Notes: generated from the letters alone by a model not told the origin. A stretch of 64,000 bases of DNA from Streptococcus pyogenes (GCF_002055535.1 NZ_LN831034.1:1-64000), one strand, 5' to 3'; counted from the first letter of the stretch, positions 9,437 through 28,557 are shown. Numbers and translations: made by a program.

Positions 9437-10723
9437 ATGAGAAAATTATTAGCGGCTATGTTAATGACTTTTTTTCTGACTCCTTTACCAGTGATTAGTA
9501 CAGAAAAAAAACTTATATTTTCAAAAAATGCTGTTTATCAATTGAAACAAGATGTCGTTCAATCAACACAATTCTATAATCAAATACCCTCTAATCCAAA
9601 TCTTTATCAAGAAACGTGTGCCTATAAAGACAGTGATTTAACTCTACCAGCAGGAAGATTAGGTGTAAATCAACCATTACTTATTAAATCGCTTGTGCTT
9701 AACAAAGAATCTTTACCGGTTTTTGAGTTAGCTGATGGTACCTATGTTGAGGCTAATCGACAATTGATTTATGACGATATTGTACTTAATCAAGTAGATA
9801 TAGATAGCTATTTTTGGACACAAAAGAAACTTAGGCTTTATTCAGCCCCTTATGTTTTAGGTACGCAAACAATTCCTTCTTCTTTTTTATTTGCTCAAAA
9901 AGTTCATGCCACTCAAATGGCACAAACAAACCATGGAACTTATTATCTTATTGATGATAAGGGCTGGGCATCACAAGAAGATCTAGTTCAATTTGATAAC
10001 CGCATGTTAAAAGTCCAGGAAATGCTCTTACAAAAATATAATAACCCAAATTATTCAATTTTTGTAAAGCAACTCAACACACAAACAAGTGCTGGTATTA
10101 ATGCTGATAAAAAAATGTATGCTGCAAGTATCTCGAAGTTAGCACCACTTTATATTGTTCAAAAACAATTACAAAAAAAGAAATTAGCAGAGAATAAAAC
10201 TTTGACTTATACTAAAGATGTTAATCATTTTTATGGAGACTATGATCCATTGGGAAGTGGTAAAATTAGTAAAATAGCTGATAATAAAGATTATCGTGTT
10301 GAAGACCTACTGAAAGCTGTAGCACAACAATCGGATAATGTAGCAACTAATATTTTAGGTTATTATCTATGTCATCAGTATGATAAAGCTTTCCGCTCAG
10401 AGATAAAAGCTTTATCAGGTATCGATTGGGATATGGAGCAGCGCTTATTAACTTCTCGTTCAGCTGCAAATATGATGGAAGCTATTTATCATCAAAAAGG
10501 CCAAATTATTTCTTACCTTTCAAATACCGAATTTGATCAACAACGTATCACAAAAAATATTACTGTTCCAGTTGCACATAAAATTGGTGATGCTTATGAT
10601 TATAAACATGACGTTGCTATTGTTTACGGTAATACTCCATTTATTTTGTCTATTTTTACAAATAAATCAACCTATGAAGATATTACGGCTATTGCAGATG
10701 ACGTTTATGGTATTTTAAAATGA
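9437..10723 (+). CDS. Secreted serine hydrolase of the beta-lactamase/penicillin-binding-like fold
   Basis: A 428-residue protein with a signal peptide ([21 protein letters not shown]) and a C-terminal beta-lactamase-type catalytic domain. The three class-defining elements are visible: S-x-x-K as SISK at residues 231-234, SDN at 299-301, and KIG at 382-384 in place of the usual KTG. The first 200 residues show no fold I recognise. Streptococci commonly carry this gene between divIC and tilS. Resistance function is not implied, since it may be a D,D-peptidase-like or inactive relative. AGAAAGGAG precedes the ATG, and the stop overlaps tilS. Confidence 0.85.
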   Translation: MRKLLAAMLMTFFLTPLPVISTEKKLIFSKNAVYQLKQDVVQSTQFYNQIPSNPNLYQETCAYKDSDLTLPAGRLGVNQPLLIKSLVLNKESLPVFELADGTYVEANRQLIYDDIVLNQVDIDSYFWTQKKLRLYSAPYVLGTQTIPSSFLFAQKVHATQMAQTNHGTYYLIDDKGWASQEDLVQFDNRMLKVQEMLLQKYNNPNYSIFVKQLNTQTSAGINADKKMYAASISKLAPLYIVQKQLQKKKLAENKTLTYTKDVNHFYGDYDPLGSGKISKIADNKDYRVEDLLKAVAQQSDNVATNILGYYLCHQYDKAFRSEIKALSGIDWDMEQRLLTSRSAANMMEAIYHQKGQIISYLSNTEFDQQRITKNITVPVAHKIGDAYDYKHDVAIVYGNTPFILSIFTNKSTYEDITAIADDVYGILK

Positions 10724-12006
10724 TGACCTATCAAGAAATTTTTAATGAAATAAAAAATAAAGCCTACTTTAAAAATCATAGACATGTGTTAATAGCCGTA
10801 TCTGGTGGAGTAGATTCAATGAATTTATTGCACTTTTTATACCTGTTTCAAGACAAATTGAAAATTCGTATTGGTATTGCTCATGTTAATCACAAACAAA
10901 GATCAGAATCAGATTCAGAAGAAGCTTATTTAAAGTGTTGGGCTAAAAAACATGACATACCTATTTATGTTTCTAATTTTGAAGGAATATTTTCAGAAAA
11001 AGCAGCACGTGATTGGCGCTATGCTTTTTTTAAGAGTATTATGTTAAAAAATAACTATTCAGCTTTAGTAACAGCTCACCATTCAGATGATCAAGCAGAA
11101 ACTATTTTGATGAGGCTAATTAGAGGAAGCCGATTGAGGCACTTGTCGGGTATAAAAAGCGTGCAACCATTTGCCAATGGTCAACTTATAAGACCTTTTT
11201 TAACTTTCTCAAAAAAGGACTTGCCAGAAATTTTTCATTTTGAAGATTCTTCAAATAGAGAATTATCATTTTTAAGAAATAGAGTTAGAAATAATTATTT
11301 ACCACTGTTAAAGCAGGAAAATCCTAGGTTCATTCAGGGATTAAATCAATTAGCACTTGAAAATAGCTTACTTTTTCAAGCTTTTAAGGAGCTAACAAAT
11401 CATATTACTACCACTGATTTAACAGAATTTAATGAGCAATCTAAGTCAATTCAATACTTTTTGTTACAAGATTATTTAGAAGGTTTTCCAGATTTAGATT
11501 TAAAAAAATCTCAATTTACTCAATTATTGCAAATTATCCAAACTGCTAAACAAGGCTATTATTATCTCAAAAAAGACTATTATATATTCATTGATAAATT
11601 CTCTTTTAAAATTACAAAAATCGTTCCTAAGACTGAGTTAGTTAAAGAAGAAAAAATGTTAGAATACGATAGTAACTTATGCTACAGAGATTATTATTTT
11701 TCATTTATGCCAAAAAGTAACGAAGATCAAGGACAGGTAAGTATACCTTTATTTAGTTTATCGTCTATTAAATTAAGAAGTCGCCAATCTGGAGATTATA
11801 TTTCTTTTGGTCACTTTTCAAAAAAAATAAGACGTTTATTTATAGATGAAAAATTCACAATAGCTGAACGTCAAAATGCTATTATTGGAGAGCAAGATGA
11901 GCAGATTATATTTGTATTGATAGGTAATAAAACTTATTTGAGAAAAGCTTGTAAACATGATATAATGTTGGCTAAACTGTATATTGATAAATTAGAAAAA
12001 GGGTGA
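10720..12006 (+). CDS. tilS: tRNA(Ile)-lysidine synthetase TilS
   Basis: TilS attaches lysine to the wobble C of tRNA-Ile2(CAT), changing its specificity from Met to Ile codons; it is essential in most bacteria. The 428-residue protein has the PP-loop SGGVDS at residues 28-33 and the N-type ATPase core with HVNHKQR and [21 protein letters not shown]-terminal domain ends near [16 protein letters not shown]. It starts with ATGATG overlapping the upstream stop. The substrate tRNA is encoded in this window at 28811-28884. A strong promoter for hpt lies inside its 3' end. Confidence 0.96.
   Translation: MMTYQEIFNEIKNKAYFKNHRHVLIAVSGGVDSMNLLHFLYLFQDKLKIRIGIAHVNHKQRSESDSEEAYLKCWAKKHDIPIYVSNFEGIFSEKAARDWRYAFFKSIMLKNNYSALVTAHHSDDQAETILMRLIRGSRLRHLSGIKSVQPFANGQLIRPFLTFSKKDLPEIFHFEDSSNRELSFLRNRVRNNYLPLLKQENPRFIQGLNQLALENSLLFQAFKELTNHITTTDLTEFNEQSKSIQYFLLQDYLEGFPDLDLKKSQFTQLLQIIQTAKQGYYYLKKDYYIFIDKFSFKITKIVPKTELVKEEKMLEYDSNLCYRDYYFSFMPKSNEDQGQVSIPLFSLSSIKLRSRQSGDYISFGHFSKKIRRLFIDEKFTIAERQNAIIGEQDEQIIFVLIGNKTYLRKACKHDIMLAKLYIDKLEKG
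11938..11966 (+). promoter_or_regulatory. Promoter inside the tilS 3' end, driving hpt-ftsH
   Basis: TTGAGA (11938-11943) and TATAAT (11961-11966) are separated by 17 bp, and the -10 is extended by TGA. It lies 45 bp before the hpt ATG. Confidence 0.6.
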
Positions 12007-12010
12007 CAGC

Positions 12011-12553
12011 ATGCTCGAGCAAGATATTCAAAAAATTCTTTACTCTGAAAATGATATTATTCGGAAAACTAAAAAATTAGGAGAACAATTAACAAAAGAT
12101 TATCAAGAAAAAAATCCGCTTATGATTGGTGTATTAAAAGGATCAGTTCCTTTTATGGCAGAACTAATGAAACACATCGATACTCATGTTGAAATTGATT
12201 TTATGGTAGTATCAAGTTATCATGGCGGTACATCTAGCAGTGGTGAAGTTAAAATTTTAAAAGATGTAGATACCAATATTGAAGGAAGAGATATCATAAT
12301 TGTTGAAGATATTATTGACACCGGTCGCACCTTAAAATATTTACGAGATATGTTTAAGTACCGTAAAGCTAATACTATCAAAATTGCAACACTGTTTGAT
12401 AAACCTGAAGGTCGTGTTGTTAAAATTGAAGCAGATTATGTTTGTTACAATATTCCAAATGAATTTATCGTAGGCTTTGGTTTAGATTACGCAGAAAATT
12501 ATCGCAATCTTCCTTACGTAGGTGTATTAAAAGAAGAAGTCTATTCAAAATAG
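12011..12553 (+). CDS. hpt: Hypoxanthine phosphoribosyltransferase
   Basis: Hpt joins hypoxanthine or guanine to PRPP, forming IMP or GMP in purine salvage. It has 180 residues, the usual length. The PRPP-binding motif is seen in [13 protein letters not shown] near residues 96-108, and the purine-side loop in [17 protein letters not shown]. It starts 4 nt after tilS, and an internal promoter (11938-11966) allows separate expression with ftsH. It complements the de novo purine genes at 35.8-53 kb. HPRT and TilS have been linked to ftsH control in Gram-positives; nothing in the sequence here tests that. Confidence 0.96.
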   Translation: MLEQDIQKILYSENDIIRKTKKLGEQLTKDYQEKNPLMIGVLKGSVPFMAELMKHIDTHVEIDFMVVSSYHGGTSSSGEVKILKDVDTNIEGRDIIIVEDIIDTGRTLKYLRDMFKYRKANTIKIATLFDKPEGRVVKIEADYVCYNIPNEFIVGFGLDYAENYRNLPYVGVLKEEVYSK

Positions 12554-12574
12554 AAAAAGGTCAATGTTTACTGT

Positions 12575-14554
12575 ATGAAAAATAATAAAAATAATGGTTT
12601 TGTTAAAAATTCTTTTATATATATATTGATGATTATTGTTGTCATCACAGGATTTCAATTTTATCTTAAGGGAACCAGCACACAAAGCCAACAGATTAGT
12701 TATTCCAAATTAATTAAACATCTTAAGGCTGGAGATATAAAATCTTTAAGTTATCAGCCTAGCGGTAGTATTATTGAAGTTAAAGGGAAATATGAGAAAC
12801 CTCAAAAAGTGACAGTTAATTCAGGACTATCATTTTTAGGTGGAAGAGCTTCAACACAGGTAACAGAGTTCTCATCTTTAGTATTACCTAGTGATACCAT
12901 CTTGAAAGAAATGACAGCAGCAGCTGATAAAAATGGAACAGAGCTTACAGTTAAGCAGGAAAGTTCAAGTGGTACTTGGATTACCTTCTTAATGAGCTTT
13001 TTACCTATTGTTATTTTTGCTGCTTTCATGATGATGATGATGAATCAAGGTGGTGGAGGAGCTCGTGGTGCTATGAGTTTCGGCAAAAATAAGGCAAAAT
13101 CTCAATCAAAAGGTAATGTTAAAGTGAGATTTACAGACGTTGCTGGTGCCGAAGAAGAAAAACAAGAATTAGTAGAAGTTGTTGATTTTTTGAAAAATCC
13201 TAAAAAATATAAATCACTAGGAGCACGGATTCCAGCGGGAGTTCTTCTAGAGGGGCCTCCAGGTACTGGTAAAACATTACTAGCTAAAGCTGTAGCAGGT
13301 GAAGCTGGAGTGCCATTTTTCAGTATTTCAGGTTCGGATTTTGTCGAAATGTTTGTCGGTGTAGGTGCTAGTCGTGTTCGTTCTTTATTTGAGGATGCTA
13401 AAAAAGCTGAGCGTGCGATCATCTTTATCGATGAAATTGACGCTGTAGGTCGTCGTCGTGGTGCTGGCATGGGAGGCGGTAACGATGAACGAGAACAGAC
13501 CCTTAACCAATTACTCATTGAAATGGATGGTTTTGAGGGTAATGAGAACATTATCGTTATTGCTGCAACTAACCGTAGTGATGTTTTAGATCCAGCTTTA
13601 CTAAGACCAGGTCGTTTTGATCGTAAGGTTTTAGTTGGTCGCCCTGATGTTAAAGGACGTGAAGCCATTTTACGTGTTCATGCTAAAAATAAACCACTTG
13701 CAAATGACGTTAATTTGAAAGTAGTAGCCCAACAGACTCCAGGTTTTGTAGGTGCTGATCTTGAAAATGTTTTAAATGAAGCTGCGTTGGTTGCTGCTCG
13801 CAGAAATAAAATTAAAATTGATGCTAGTGATATTGATGAAGCTGAAGATCGTGTTATTGCTGGACCATCAAAGAAAGATCGCACTATTTCGCAAAAAGAG
13901 CGAGAAATGGTTGCTTATCACGAAGCTGGTCATACTATTGTTGGTTTAGTTTTATCTAATGCGCGTGTAGTTCACAAGGTAACTATTGTACCTCGTGGAC
14001 GAGCAGGTGGTTATATGATCGCTCTTCCAAAAGAAGATCAAATGCTTCTTTCTAAAGAAGATCTGAAAGAGCAATTAGCAGGATTGATGGGTGGTCGTGT
14101 TGCTGAAGAAATTGTTTTTAATGCTCAAACATCAGGTGCGTCAAATGACTTTGAGCAAGCTACTCAGATAGCAAGGGCCATGGTTACGGAATATGGTATG
14201 AGTGAAAAGCTTGGACCAGTTCAATATGAAGGTAACCATGCGATGATGCCAGGACAGATCTCTCCTGAAAAAGCTTACTCTGCCCAAACAGCTCAAATGA
14301 TTGATGATGAGGTTCGTGAACTCTTAAATCAAGCTCGTAATCAAGCAGCTGATATCATCAATGAGAATCGAGATACTCATAAATTGATTGCTGAAGCTCT
14401 TCTCAAATATGAAACTCTAGACGCTGCACAAATTAAATCAATTTATGAAACTGGTAAAATGCCAGTTGATTTAGAAACTGATGATAATGAAGCTCATGCG
14501 TTATCTTATGACGAAATTAAAAATAAAATGACAGAATCTGAATCTGCAGAATGA
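12575..14554 (+). CDS. ftsH: ATP-dependent zinc metalloprotease FtsH
   Basis: FtsH is a membrane-anchored AAA+ protease that degrades misfolded membrane proteins and selected regulators. The 659-residue protein has an N-terminal membrane helix (residues 13-31), an extracytoplasmic domain, and a second helix near residues 134-155. The AAA module has Walker A GPPGTGKT at about 227-234, Walker B IIFIDEID and the second region of homology [20 protein letters not shown]. The zinc motif HEAGH is at about 449-453. The acidic tail is normal for streptococci. It follows hpt by 21 bp and ends at a strong terminator. Confidence 0.98.
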   Translation: MKNNKNNGFVKNSFIYILMIIVVITGFQFYLKGTSTQSQQISYSKLIKHLKAGDIKSLSYQPSGSIIEVKGKYEKPQKVTVNSGLSFLGGRASTQVTEFSSLVLPSDTILKEMTAAADKNGTELTVKQESSSGTWITFLMSFLPIVIFAAFMMMMMNQGGGGARGAMSFGKNKAKSQSKGNVKVRFTDVAGAEEEKQELVEVVDFLKNPKKYKSLGARIPAGVLLEGPPGTGKTLLAKAVAGEAGVPFFSISGSDFVEMFVGVGASRVRSLFEDAKKAERAIIFIDEIDAVGRRRGAGMGGGNDEREQTLNQLLIEMDGFEGNENIIVIAATNRSDVLDPALLRPGRFDRKVLVGRPDVKGREAILRVHAKNKPLANDVNLKVVAQQTPGFVGADLENVLNEAALVAARRNKIKIDASDIDEAEDRVIAGPSKKDRTISQKEREMVAYHEAGHTIVGLVLSNARVVHKVTIVPRGRAGGYMIALPKEDQMLLSKEDLKEQLAGLMGGRVAEEIVFNAQTSGASNDFEQATQIARAMVTEYGMSEKLGPVQYEGNHAMMPGQISPEKAYSAQTAQMIDDEVRELLNQARNQAADIINENRDTHKLIAEALLKYETLDAAQIKSIYETGKMPVDLETDDNEAHALSYDEIKNKMTESESAE

Positions 14555-14557
14555 TAT

Positions 14558-14594
14558 AAAAAAGCTGAACTTATAGATTAAGTTCAGCTTTTTT
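14558..14594 (+). terminator. Strong terminator after ftsH
   Basis: A 16-bp perfect stem (A-rich, then GCTGAACTTA) with loop TAGAT is followed by a T-run. From here to 14815 I see no gene. Confidence 0.9.
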
Positions 14595-14815
14595 ATCAAC
14601 ACAATATCCTTGTAAACGTTATGAATTGTAATAGGTGCCTAATTGCTAGAAATGAGAAGATGACATACTTTTTTTCTTTATTACTTAAAGTGAGAAAGAC
14701 TTTGGTATTTAAAACTAGAAAATTGTTAAAGCCATTTGAAAAATCTATTAGTGTTTTCTTAGAATAATAGAAGAACAGAAGATAGCAAAAGTTTCAGTCA
14801 ACCAATAAGATGAAA

Positions 14816-14844
14816 TTTACAATCATTACTAACTATGATACACT
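14816..14844 (+). promoter_or_regulatory. Candidate promoter of the amino acid permease
   Basis: TTTACA (14816-14821) and TACACT (14839-14844) are separated by 17 bp, placing the transcript start near 14851. This supports the downstream ATG at 14879 as the true start. Confidence 0.4.
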
Positions 14845-14878
14845 TAGTAGAAAATCATTTACTATAGAAGGTGATAAC

Positions 14879-16270
14879 ATGACTATTTTTCGTAAAAAAA
14901 AGAAATATTCCAATAAAACAGAAATGCAAAGGCACTTCAAAGTTATTGATTTAGTTTTTTTAGGCCTAGGTTCAATGGTTGGAACAGGTATCTTTACAGT
15001 TACTGGCATAGGCGCTGCTAAGTATGCAGGTCCTGCTTTAACAATATCGATTATCATTTCCGCGATTGCTATTGGAATTTTAGCCTTATTTTATGCAGAA
15101 TTTGCGTCTCGTATGCCTTCTAACGGTGGTGCTTATAGTTATGTTTATGCAACCTTGGGAGAGTTTCCAGCATGGCTTGTTGGCTGGTATATTATTATGG
15201 AATTTTTAACAGCTATATCTAGTGTTGCTGTTGGCTGGGGAAGTTATTTAAAAGGATTACTTGCCAATTATAATATAGTATTACCAAACGCTTTAAATGG
15301 CACGTTCAATCTTAAGAATGGAACTTACATAGATATTCTTCCTGTTTTAGTGATGTTTTTCGTGACAGGGATTGTCCTAATGAATTCGAAATTAGCCCTG
15401 AGATTCAATAGTTTTTTAGTTATTTTAAAATTTTCAGCACTGGCTTTATTTATCTTTGTAGGCATTTTTTTTATTGATCACAATAATTGGTCTCATTTTG
15501 CTCCATATGGTGTAGGACAAATTACTGGAGGTAAAACAGGTATCTTTGCTGGTGCTTCTGTTATGTTCTTTGCATTTTTAGGATTTGAATCTATTTCAAT
15601 GGCAGTTGATGAAGTGAAAGAACCACAAAAAACAATCCCTAAAGGCATCATTTTATCTTTGATTATTGTAACAGCACTCTATATAGTTGTCACCACTATT
15701 TTAACGGGAATTGTACACTACACTAAATTAAATGTTCCAGACGCGGTGGCTTTTGCTTTAAGAAATATTAGACTTTATTGGGCAGCTGACTATGTGTCGA
15801 TAGTTGCTATTTTGACTCTTATTACGGTATGTATTTCTATGACCTATGCATTAGCTAGAACAATTTACAGTATTAGTAGAGATGGTTTATTACCTAAATC
15901 ACTTTATACTCTCACTAAAAAAAATAAAGTGCCTCAAAATGCTACTCTTGTCACTGGACTACTTGCTATGATTTGTGCGGGAATATTTCCTTTATCGAGT
16001 CTAGCAGAGTTTGTTAATATTTGTACTTTAGCATATTTAATTATTCTGTCGGGTGCAATTATTAAACTCAGAAGAATAGAAGGAGAACCAAAAGCAAATG
16101 AATTTAAAACTCCTCTAGTACCATTCCTACCAATGTTGGCAATTATCATTTGTCTATCATTTATGAGCCAATATAAAGCTTTTACTTGGATTGCTTTTGC
16201 TATTGCCACAATTATTGGAACATTAATCTACTTAGCTTATGGTTATACTCATTCAATAGAAAATAAATAA
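14879..16270 (+). CDS. APC-superfamily amino acid permease
   Basis: A 463-residue polytopic transporter of the amino acid-polyamine-organocation superfamily, closest in appearance to the cationic amino acid transporter/YfnA branch. About twelve hydrophobic helices are visible. TM1 carries the substrate-binding glycine motif GLGSMVGTGIF, and the conserved FFAFLGFESISMAVDEVKEP segment follows TM6. The start at 14879 (MTIFRKKKK) has AAGGTGAT upstream. An in-frame ATG at 14810 lies upstream of the candidate promoter and was not used. Substrate is unknown. The gene stands alone between the ftsH terminator and the rRNA region. Confidence 0.88.
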   Translation: MTIFRKKKKYSNKTEMQRHFKVIDLVFLGLGSMVGTGIFTVTGIGAAKYAGPALTISIIISAIAIGILALFYAEFASRMPSNGGAYSYVYATLGEFPAWLVGWYIIMEFLTAISSVAVGWGSYLKGLLANYNIVLPNALNGTFNLKNGTYIDILPVLVMFFVTGIVLMNSKLALRFNSFLVILKFSALALFIFVGIFFIDHNNWSHFAPYGVGQITGGKTGIFAGASVMFFAFLGFESISMAVDEVKEPQKTIPKGIILSLIIVTALYIVVTTILTGIVHYTKLNVPDAVAFALRNIRLYWAADYVSIVAILTLITVCISMTYALARTIYSISRDGLLPKSLYTLTKKNKVPQNATLVTGLLAMICAGIFPLSSLAEFVNICTLAYLIILSGAIIKLRRIEGEPKANEFKTPLVPFLPMLAIIICLSFMSQYKAFTWIAFAIATIIGTLIYLAYGYTHSIENK

Positions 16271-16381
16271 TGTTTTGATAATAAGATTTGACATTACATT
16301 ATAGACTATAACGTTTAGAAGTAAATGAGTAGTAAAATCAATACCTACTTACTTATCAAAGTTGTAATATTTAAAATTACC

Positions 16382-16416
16382 CAACCCCTAGATAATTGAT
16401 TAGTCTCTAGGGGTTG
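16382..16416. terminator. 11-bp hairpin after the permease gene
   Basis: CAACCCCTAGA pairs perfectly with TCTAGGGGTTG across a 13-nt loop. No T-run follows on the + strand, so termination is uncertain. It could instead be a barrier or protein site upstream of the rRNA promoters. The surrounding 16271-16570 has no gene. Confidence 0.4.
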
Positions 16417-16570
16417 ATTGGTACAATGACATAGACTCTAAAACGATTTTAATACTAAATATATAGATATAACTTTCAAAAAAGAAAATTAGTTCATTTT
16501 TGTTACACAATAAAATTTGTTATTTAGCAGTAATATAATTGAAAAACAGAAACATTTTGTAAAAAAAGAG

Positions 16571-16600
16571 TTGACAATGACAGTAAAGATATCGTATACT
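16571..16600 (+). promoter_or_regulatory. rRNA promoter P1
   Basis: A consensus TTGACA (16571-16576) is 18 bp upstream of TATACT (16595-16600), preceded by an AT-rich UP-like tract. It lies about 235 bp before the 16S gene. Confidence 0.8.
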
Positions 16601-16658
16601 AATAAAGCTGTCAGAGAGGTTCCTGTAACACACTTATTGAAAAAAGATGAAAAAGTAG

Positions 16659-16687
16659 TTGACAGGCTATGAGAAACCTGATAGAAT
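16659..16687 (+). promoter_or_regulatory. rRNA promoter P2
   Basis: A consensus TTGACA (16659-16664) is 17 bp upstream of TAGAAT (16682-16687). Tandem P1/P2 promoters are typical of rrn operons. Neither sequence recurs before the second 16S copy. Confidence 0.85.
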
Positions 16688-16715
16688 AAAGAAGTTGTCT
16701 CTTAGGAGACGTTAA

Positions 16716-16834
16716 GACCTTTGAGAACTGAATAAGACGAACCAAACGTGAGGGTGATATGGAGACATATTACCCGTCAAGAAACGAGAAATAAATCTGT
16801 CAGCGACAGAAGGAACGAGTAAGTTCAAACGCAA
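16716..16834 (+). promoter_or_regulatory. 16S leader with boxA and processing stem
   Basis: GACCTTTGAGAACTGAA at the 5' end resembles the Gram-positive boxA antitermination sequence. The following AATAAGACG...AAACGTG can pair with CACGTTT...CGTCTTATT downstream of the 16S gene (about 18399-18416), forming the RNase III-type processing stem. The same leader precedes the second 16S at 22717-22835. Confidence 0.65.
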
Positions 16835-18389
<1,555 letters not shown>

Positions 18390-18434
18390 AAATGGAACAC
18401 GTTTATCGTCTTATTTAGTTTTGAGAGGTCTTGT

Positions 18435-18507
18435 GGGGCCTTAGCTCAGCTGGGAGAGCGCCTGCTTTGCACGCAGGAGGTCAGCGGTTCGATCCCGCTA
18501 GGCTCCA
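18435..18507 (+). tRNA. tRNA-Ala(TGC), copy 1, in the 16S-23S spacer
   Basis: 73-nt cloverleaf. The acceptor stem GGGGCCT pairs with AGGCTCC, the anticodon loop is CTTTGCACG with anticodon TGC, and the T-loop is TTCGATC. CCA is not encoded. Confidence 0.95.
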
Positions 18508-18805
18508 TCAGGATACAATCCTACTAAACTTAATACAAGTGAAGTTGAACACGCAACTCACTTCCTAGGAAAATGGACAATCTTCCCTTGTGTGCAAGGC
18601 CCACATGGTCAGATTCCTAATTTTCTACAGAAGTTTCGCTAAAGCGAGCGTTGCTTAGTATCCTATATAATAGTCCATTGAAAATTGAATATCTATATCA
18701 AATTCCACGATCTAGAAATAGATTGTAGAAAAGTAACAAGAAAATAAACCGAAAACGCTGTGACTATTTAATAAGTTTTCTAGTTTAAAAAAACTAGGTT
18801 AATAA

Positions 18806-21708
<2,903 letters not shown>

Positions 21709-21793
21709 AAAGAAATATTGACAACGTTACGGATTCTTGTTAGACTATAGATATTCAATTTTGAGTGGGTTATGAAAATAGCACATTTACAAG

Positions 21794-21909
21794 TTAAGTG
21801 ACGATAGCCTAGGAGATACACCTGTACCCATGCCGAACACAGCAGTTAAGCCCTAGAACGCCTGATGTAGTTGGGGGTTGCCCCCTGTGAGATAAGGTAG
21901 TCGCTTAGC
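21794..21909 (+). rRNA. 5S ribosomal RNA, copy 1
   Basis: About 116 nt. Terminal stem TAAGTGAC/GTCGCTTA and the conserved loop CCCATGCCGAACACAG are visible. Ends are approximate. Confidence 0.93.
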
Positions 21910-21926
21910 TTAATGACACACTCAAT

Positions 21927-21999
21927 GGGAGTTTAGCTCAGCTGGGAGAGCATCTGCCTTACAAGCAGAGGGTCAGCGGTTCGATCCCGTTAACTCCCA
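21927..21999 (+). tRNA. tRNA-Val(TAC), copy 1
   Basis: Acceptor GGGAGTT pairs with AACTCCC; anticodon loop CTTACAA gives TAC. Confidence 0.95.
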
Positions 22000-22016
22000 T
22001 AGTATTGGAAAATACA

Positions 22017-22089
22017 GGTCCCGTAGTGTAGCGGTTATCACGTCGCCCTGTCACGGCGAAGATCGCGGGTTCGATTCCCGTCGGGACCG
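22017..22089 (+). tRNA. tRNA-Asp(GTC), copy 1
   Basis: Acceptor GGTCCCG pairs with CGGGACC, discriminator G; anticodon loop CTGTCAC gives GTC. Confidence 0.95.
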
Positions 22090-22120
22090 TTCAAAGAGTA
22101 GTCATATTTTTTGAAGGAAA

Positions 22121-22193
22121 GACTCGTTAGCTCAGTTGGTAGAGCAATTGACTTTTAATCAATGGGTCACTGGTTCGAGCCCAGTACGGGTCA
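22121..22193 (+). tRNA. tRNA-Lys(TTT), copy 1
   Basis: Acceptor GACTCGT pairs with ACGGGTC (one G-T); anticodon loop CTTTTAA gives TTT. Confidence 0.95.
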
Positions 22194-22198
22194 TAAAA

Positions 22199-22280
22199 GC
22201 GGGTTTGGCGGAATTGGCAGACGCACCAGATTTAGGATCTGGCGCTTAACGGCGTGGGGGTTCAAGTCCCTTAACCCGCA
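22199..22280 (+). tRNA. tRNA-Leu(TAG), copy 1
   Basis: Class II tRNA with long variable arm. Acceptor GCGGGTT pairs with AACCCGC; anticodon loop TTTAGGA gives TAG. Confidence 0.95.
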
Positions 22281-22290
22281 TAAAAGATTA

Positions 22291-22363
22291 GCCGGCTTAG
22301 CTCAGTTGGTAGAGCATCTGATTTGTAATCAGAGGGTCGCGTGTTCAAGTCATGTAGCCGGCA
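22291..22363 (+). tRNA. tRNA-Thr(TGT), copy 1
   Basis: Acceptor GCCGGCT pairs with AGCCGGC; anticodon loop TTTGTAA gives TGT. Confidence 0.95.
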
Positions 22364-22375
22364 TTGAGATTAGTT

Positions 22376-22447
22376 GCGAACGTAGTTCAGTGGTAGAACA
22401 TCACCTTGCCAAGGTGGGGGTCGCGGGTTCGAATCCCGTCGTTCGCT
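22376..22447 (+). tRNA. tRNA-Gly(GCC), copy 1
   Basis: Acceptor GCGAACG pairs with CGTTCGC, discriminator T; anticodon loop TTGCCAA gives GCC. Confidence 0.94.
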
Positions 22448-22455
22448 TTTGAGGA

Positions 22456-22540
22456 GCCGGGGTGGCGGAACTGGCAGACGCACAGGACTTAAAATCCTGC
22501 GATGGTTTACATCGTACCGGTTCGATTCCGGTCCTCGGCA
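22456..22540 (+). tRNA. tRNA-Leu(TAA), copy 1
   Basis: Class II tRNA. Acceptor GCCGGGG pairs with CCTCGGC; anticodon loop CTTAAAA gives TAA. Confidence 0.95.
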
Positions 22541-22556
22541 TTAATTTTTTGAAATA

Positions 22557-22630
22557 GCACCCTTAGCTCAACTGGATAGAGTACCTGACTACGAATCAGG
22601 CGGTTAGAGGTTCGACTCCTCTAGGGTGCA
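22557..22630 (+). tRNA. tRNA-Arg(ACG), copy 1
   Basis: Acceptor GCACCCT pairs with AGGGTGC; anticodon loop CTACGAA gives ACG, normally deaminated to ICG. Confidence 0.95.
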
Positions 22631-22636
22631 TCAGTT

Positions 22637-22710
22637 CGGGAAGTAGCTCAGCTTGGTAGAGTACTTGGTTTGGGACCAAGGTGTCGCAGGTTCGAATCCT
22701 GTCTTCCCGA
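22637..22710 (+). tRNA. tRNA-Pro(TGG), copy 1
   Basis: Acceptor CGGGAAG pairs with CTTCCCG; anticodon loop TTTGGGA gives TGG. It is the last gene of the first unit; only 6 bp separate it from the second leader's boxA. Confidence 0.95.
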
Positions 22711-22835
22711 TTAGAAGACCTTTGAGAACTGAATAAGACGAACCAAACGTGAGGGTGATATGGAGACATATTACCCGTCAAGAAACGAGAAATAAATCTG
22801 TCAGCGACAGAAGGAACGAGTAAGTTCAAACGCAA

Positions 22836-24390
<1,555 letters not shown>

Positions 24391-24435
24391 AAATGGAACA
24401 CGTTTATCGTCTTATTTAGTTTTGAGAGGTCTTGT

Positions 24436-24508
24436 GGGGCCTTAGCTCAGCTGGGAGAGCGCCTGCTTTGCACGCAGGAGGTCAGCGGTTCGATCCCGCT
24501 AGGCTCCA
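24436..24508 (+). tRNA. tRNA-Ala(TGC), copy 2
   Basis: Same sequence as the spacer tRNA-Ala of copy 1. Confidence 0.95.
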
Positions 24509-24806
24509 TCAGGATACAATCCTACTAAACTTAATACAAGTGAAGTTGAACACGCAACTCACTTCCTAGGAAAATGGACAATCTTCCCTTGTGTGCAAGG
24601 CCCACATGGTCAGATTCCTAATTTTCTACAGAAGTTTCGCTAAAGCGAGCGTTGCTTAGTATCCTATATAATAGTCCATTGAAAATTGAATATCTATATC
24701 AAATTCCACGATCTAGAAATAGATTGTAGAAAAGTAACAAGAAAATAAACCGAAAACGCTGTGACTATTTAATAAGTTTTCTAGTTTAAAAAAACTAGGT
24801 TAATAA

Positions 24807-27709
<2,903 letters not shown>

Positions 27710-27794
27710 AAAGAAATATTGACAACGTTACGGATTCTTGTTAGACTATAGATATTCAATTTTGAGTGGGTTATGAAAATAGCACATTTACAAG

Positions 27795-27910
27795 TTAAGT
27801 GACGATAGCCTAGGAGATACACCTGTACCCATGCCGAACACAGCAGTTAAGCCCTAGAACGCCTGATGTAGTTGGGGGTTGCCCCCTGTGAGATAAGGTA
27901 GTCGCTTAGC
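27795..27910 (+). rRNA. 5S ribosomal RNA, copy 2
   Basis: Second copy of the 5S gene; same sequence as copy 1. Confidence 0.93.
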
Positions 27911-27927
27911 TTAATGACACACTCAAT

Positions 27928-28000
27928 GGGAGTTTAGCTCAGCTGGGAGAGCATCTGCCTTACAAGCAGAGGGTCAGCGGTTCGATCCCGTTAACTCCCA
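27928..28000 (+). tRNA. tRNA-Val(TAC), copy 2
   Basis: Same as copy 1, offset 6001. Confidence 0.95.
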
Positions 28001-28017
28001 TAGTATTGGAAAATACA

Positions 28018-28090
28018 GGTCCCGTAGTGTAGCGGTTATCACGTCGCCCTGTCACGGCGAAGATCGCGGGTTCGATTCCCGTCGGGACCG
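28018..28090 (+). tRNA. tRNA-Asp(GTC), copy 2
   Basis: Same as copy 1, offset 6001. Confidence 0.95.
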
Positions 28091-28121
28091 TTCAAAGAGT
28101 AGTCATATTTTTTGAAGGAAA

Positions 28122-28194
28122 GACTCGTTAGCTCAGTTGGTAGAGCAATTGACTTTTAATCAATGGGTCACTGGTTCGAGCCCAGTACGGGTCA
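28122..28194 (+). tRNA. tRNA-Lys(TTT), copy 2
   Basis: Same as copy 1, offset 6001. Confidence 0.95.
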
Positions 28195-28199
28195 TAAAA

Positions 28200-28281
28200 G
28201 CGGGTTTGGCGGAATTGGCAGACGCACCAGATTTAGGATCTGGCGCTTAACGGCGTGGGGGTTCAAGTCCCTTAACCCGCA
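28200..28281 (+). tRNA. tRNA-Leu(TAG), copy 2
   Basis: Same as copy 1, offset 6001. Confidence 0.95.
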
Positions 28282-28291
28282 TAAAAGATTA

Positions 28292-28364
28292 GCCGGCTTA
28301 GCTCAGTTGGTAGAGCATCTGATTTGTAATCAGAGGGTCGCGTGTTCAAGTCATGTAGCCGGCA
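28292..28364 (+). tRNA. tRNA-Thr(TGT), copy 2
   Basis: Same as copy 1, offset 6001. Confidence 0.95.
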
Positions 28365-28376
28365 TTGAGATTAGTT

Positions 28377-28448
28377 GCGAACGTAGTTCAGTGGTAGAAC
28401 ATCACCTTGCCAAGGTGGGGGTCGCGGGTTCGAATCCCGTCGTTCGCT
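28377..28448 (+). tRNA. tRNA-Gly(GCC), copy 2
   Basis: Same as copy 1, offset 6001. Confidence 0.94.
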
Positions 28449-28456
28449 TTTGAGGA

Positions 28457-28541
28457 GCCGGGGTGGCGGAACTGGCAGACGCACAGGACTTAAAATCCTG
28501 CGATGGTTTACATCGTACCGGTTCGATTCCGGTCCTCGGCA
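28457..28541 (+). tRNA. tRNA-Leu(TAA), copy 2
   Basis: Same as copy 1, offset 6001. Confidence 0.95.
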
Positions 28542-28557
28542 TTAATTTTTTGAAATA

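Noticed and set aside
13102..13668. 188-codon minus-strand frame inside ftsH
   Set aside because: Shadow of the highly conserved AAA domain on the opposite strand; the composition is that of a reverse-complement artefact.
14595..14815. Hidden gene between ftsH and the permease, such as a competence sigma factor as found here in pneumococcus
   Set aside because: No open frame of useful length and no SigX-like sequence in the spacer.
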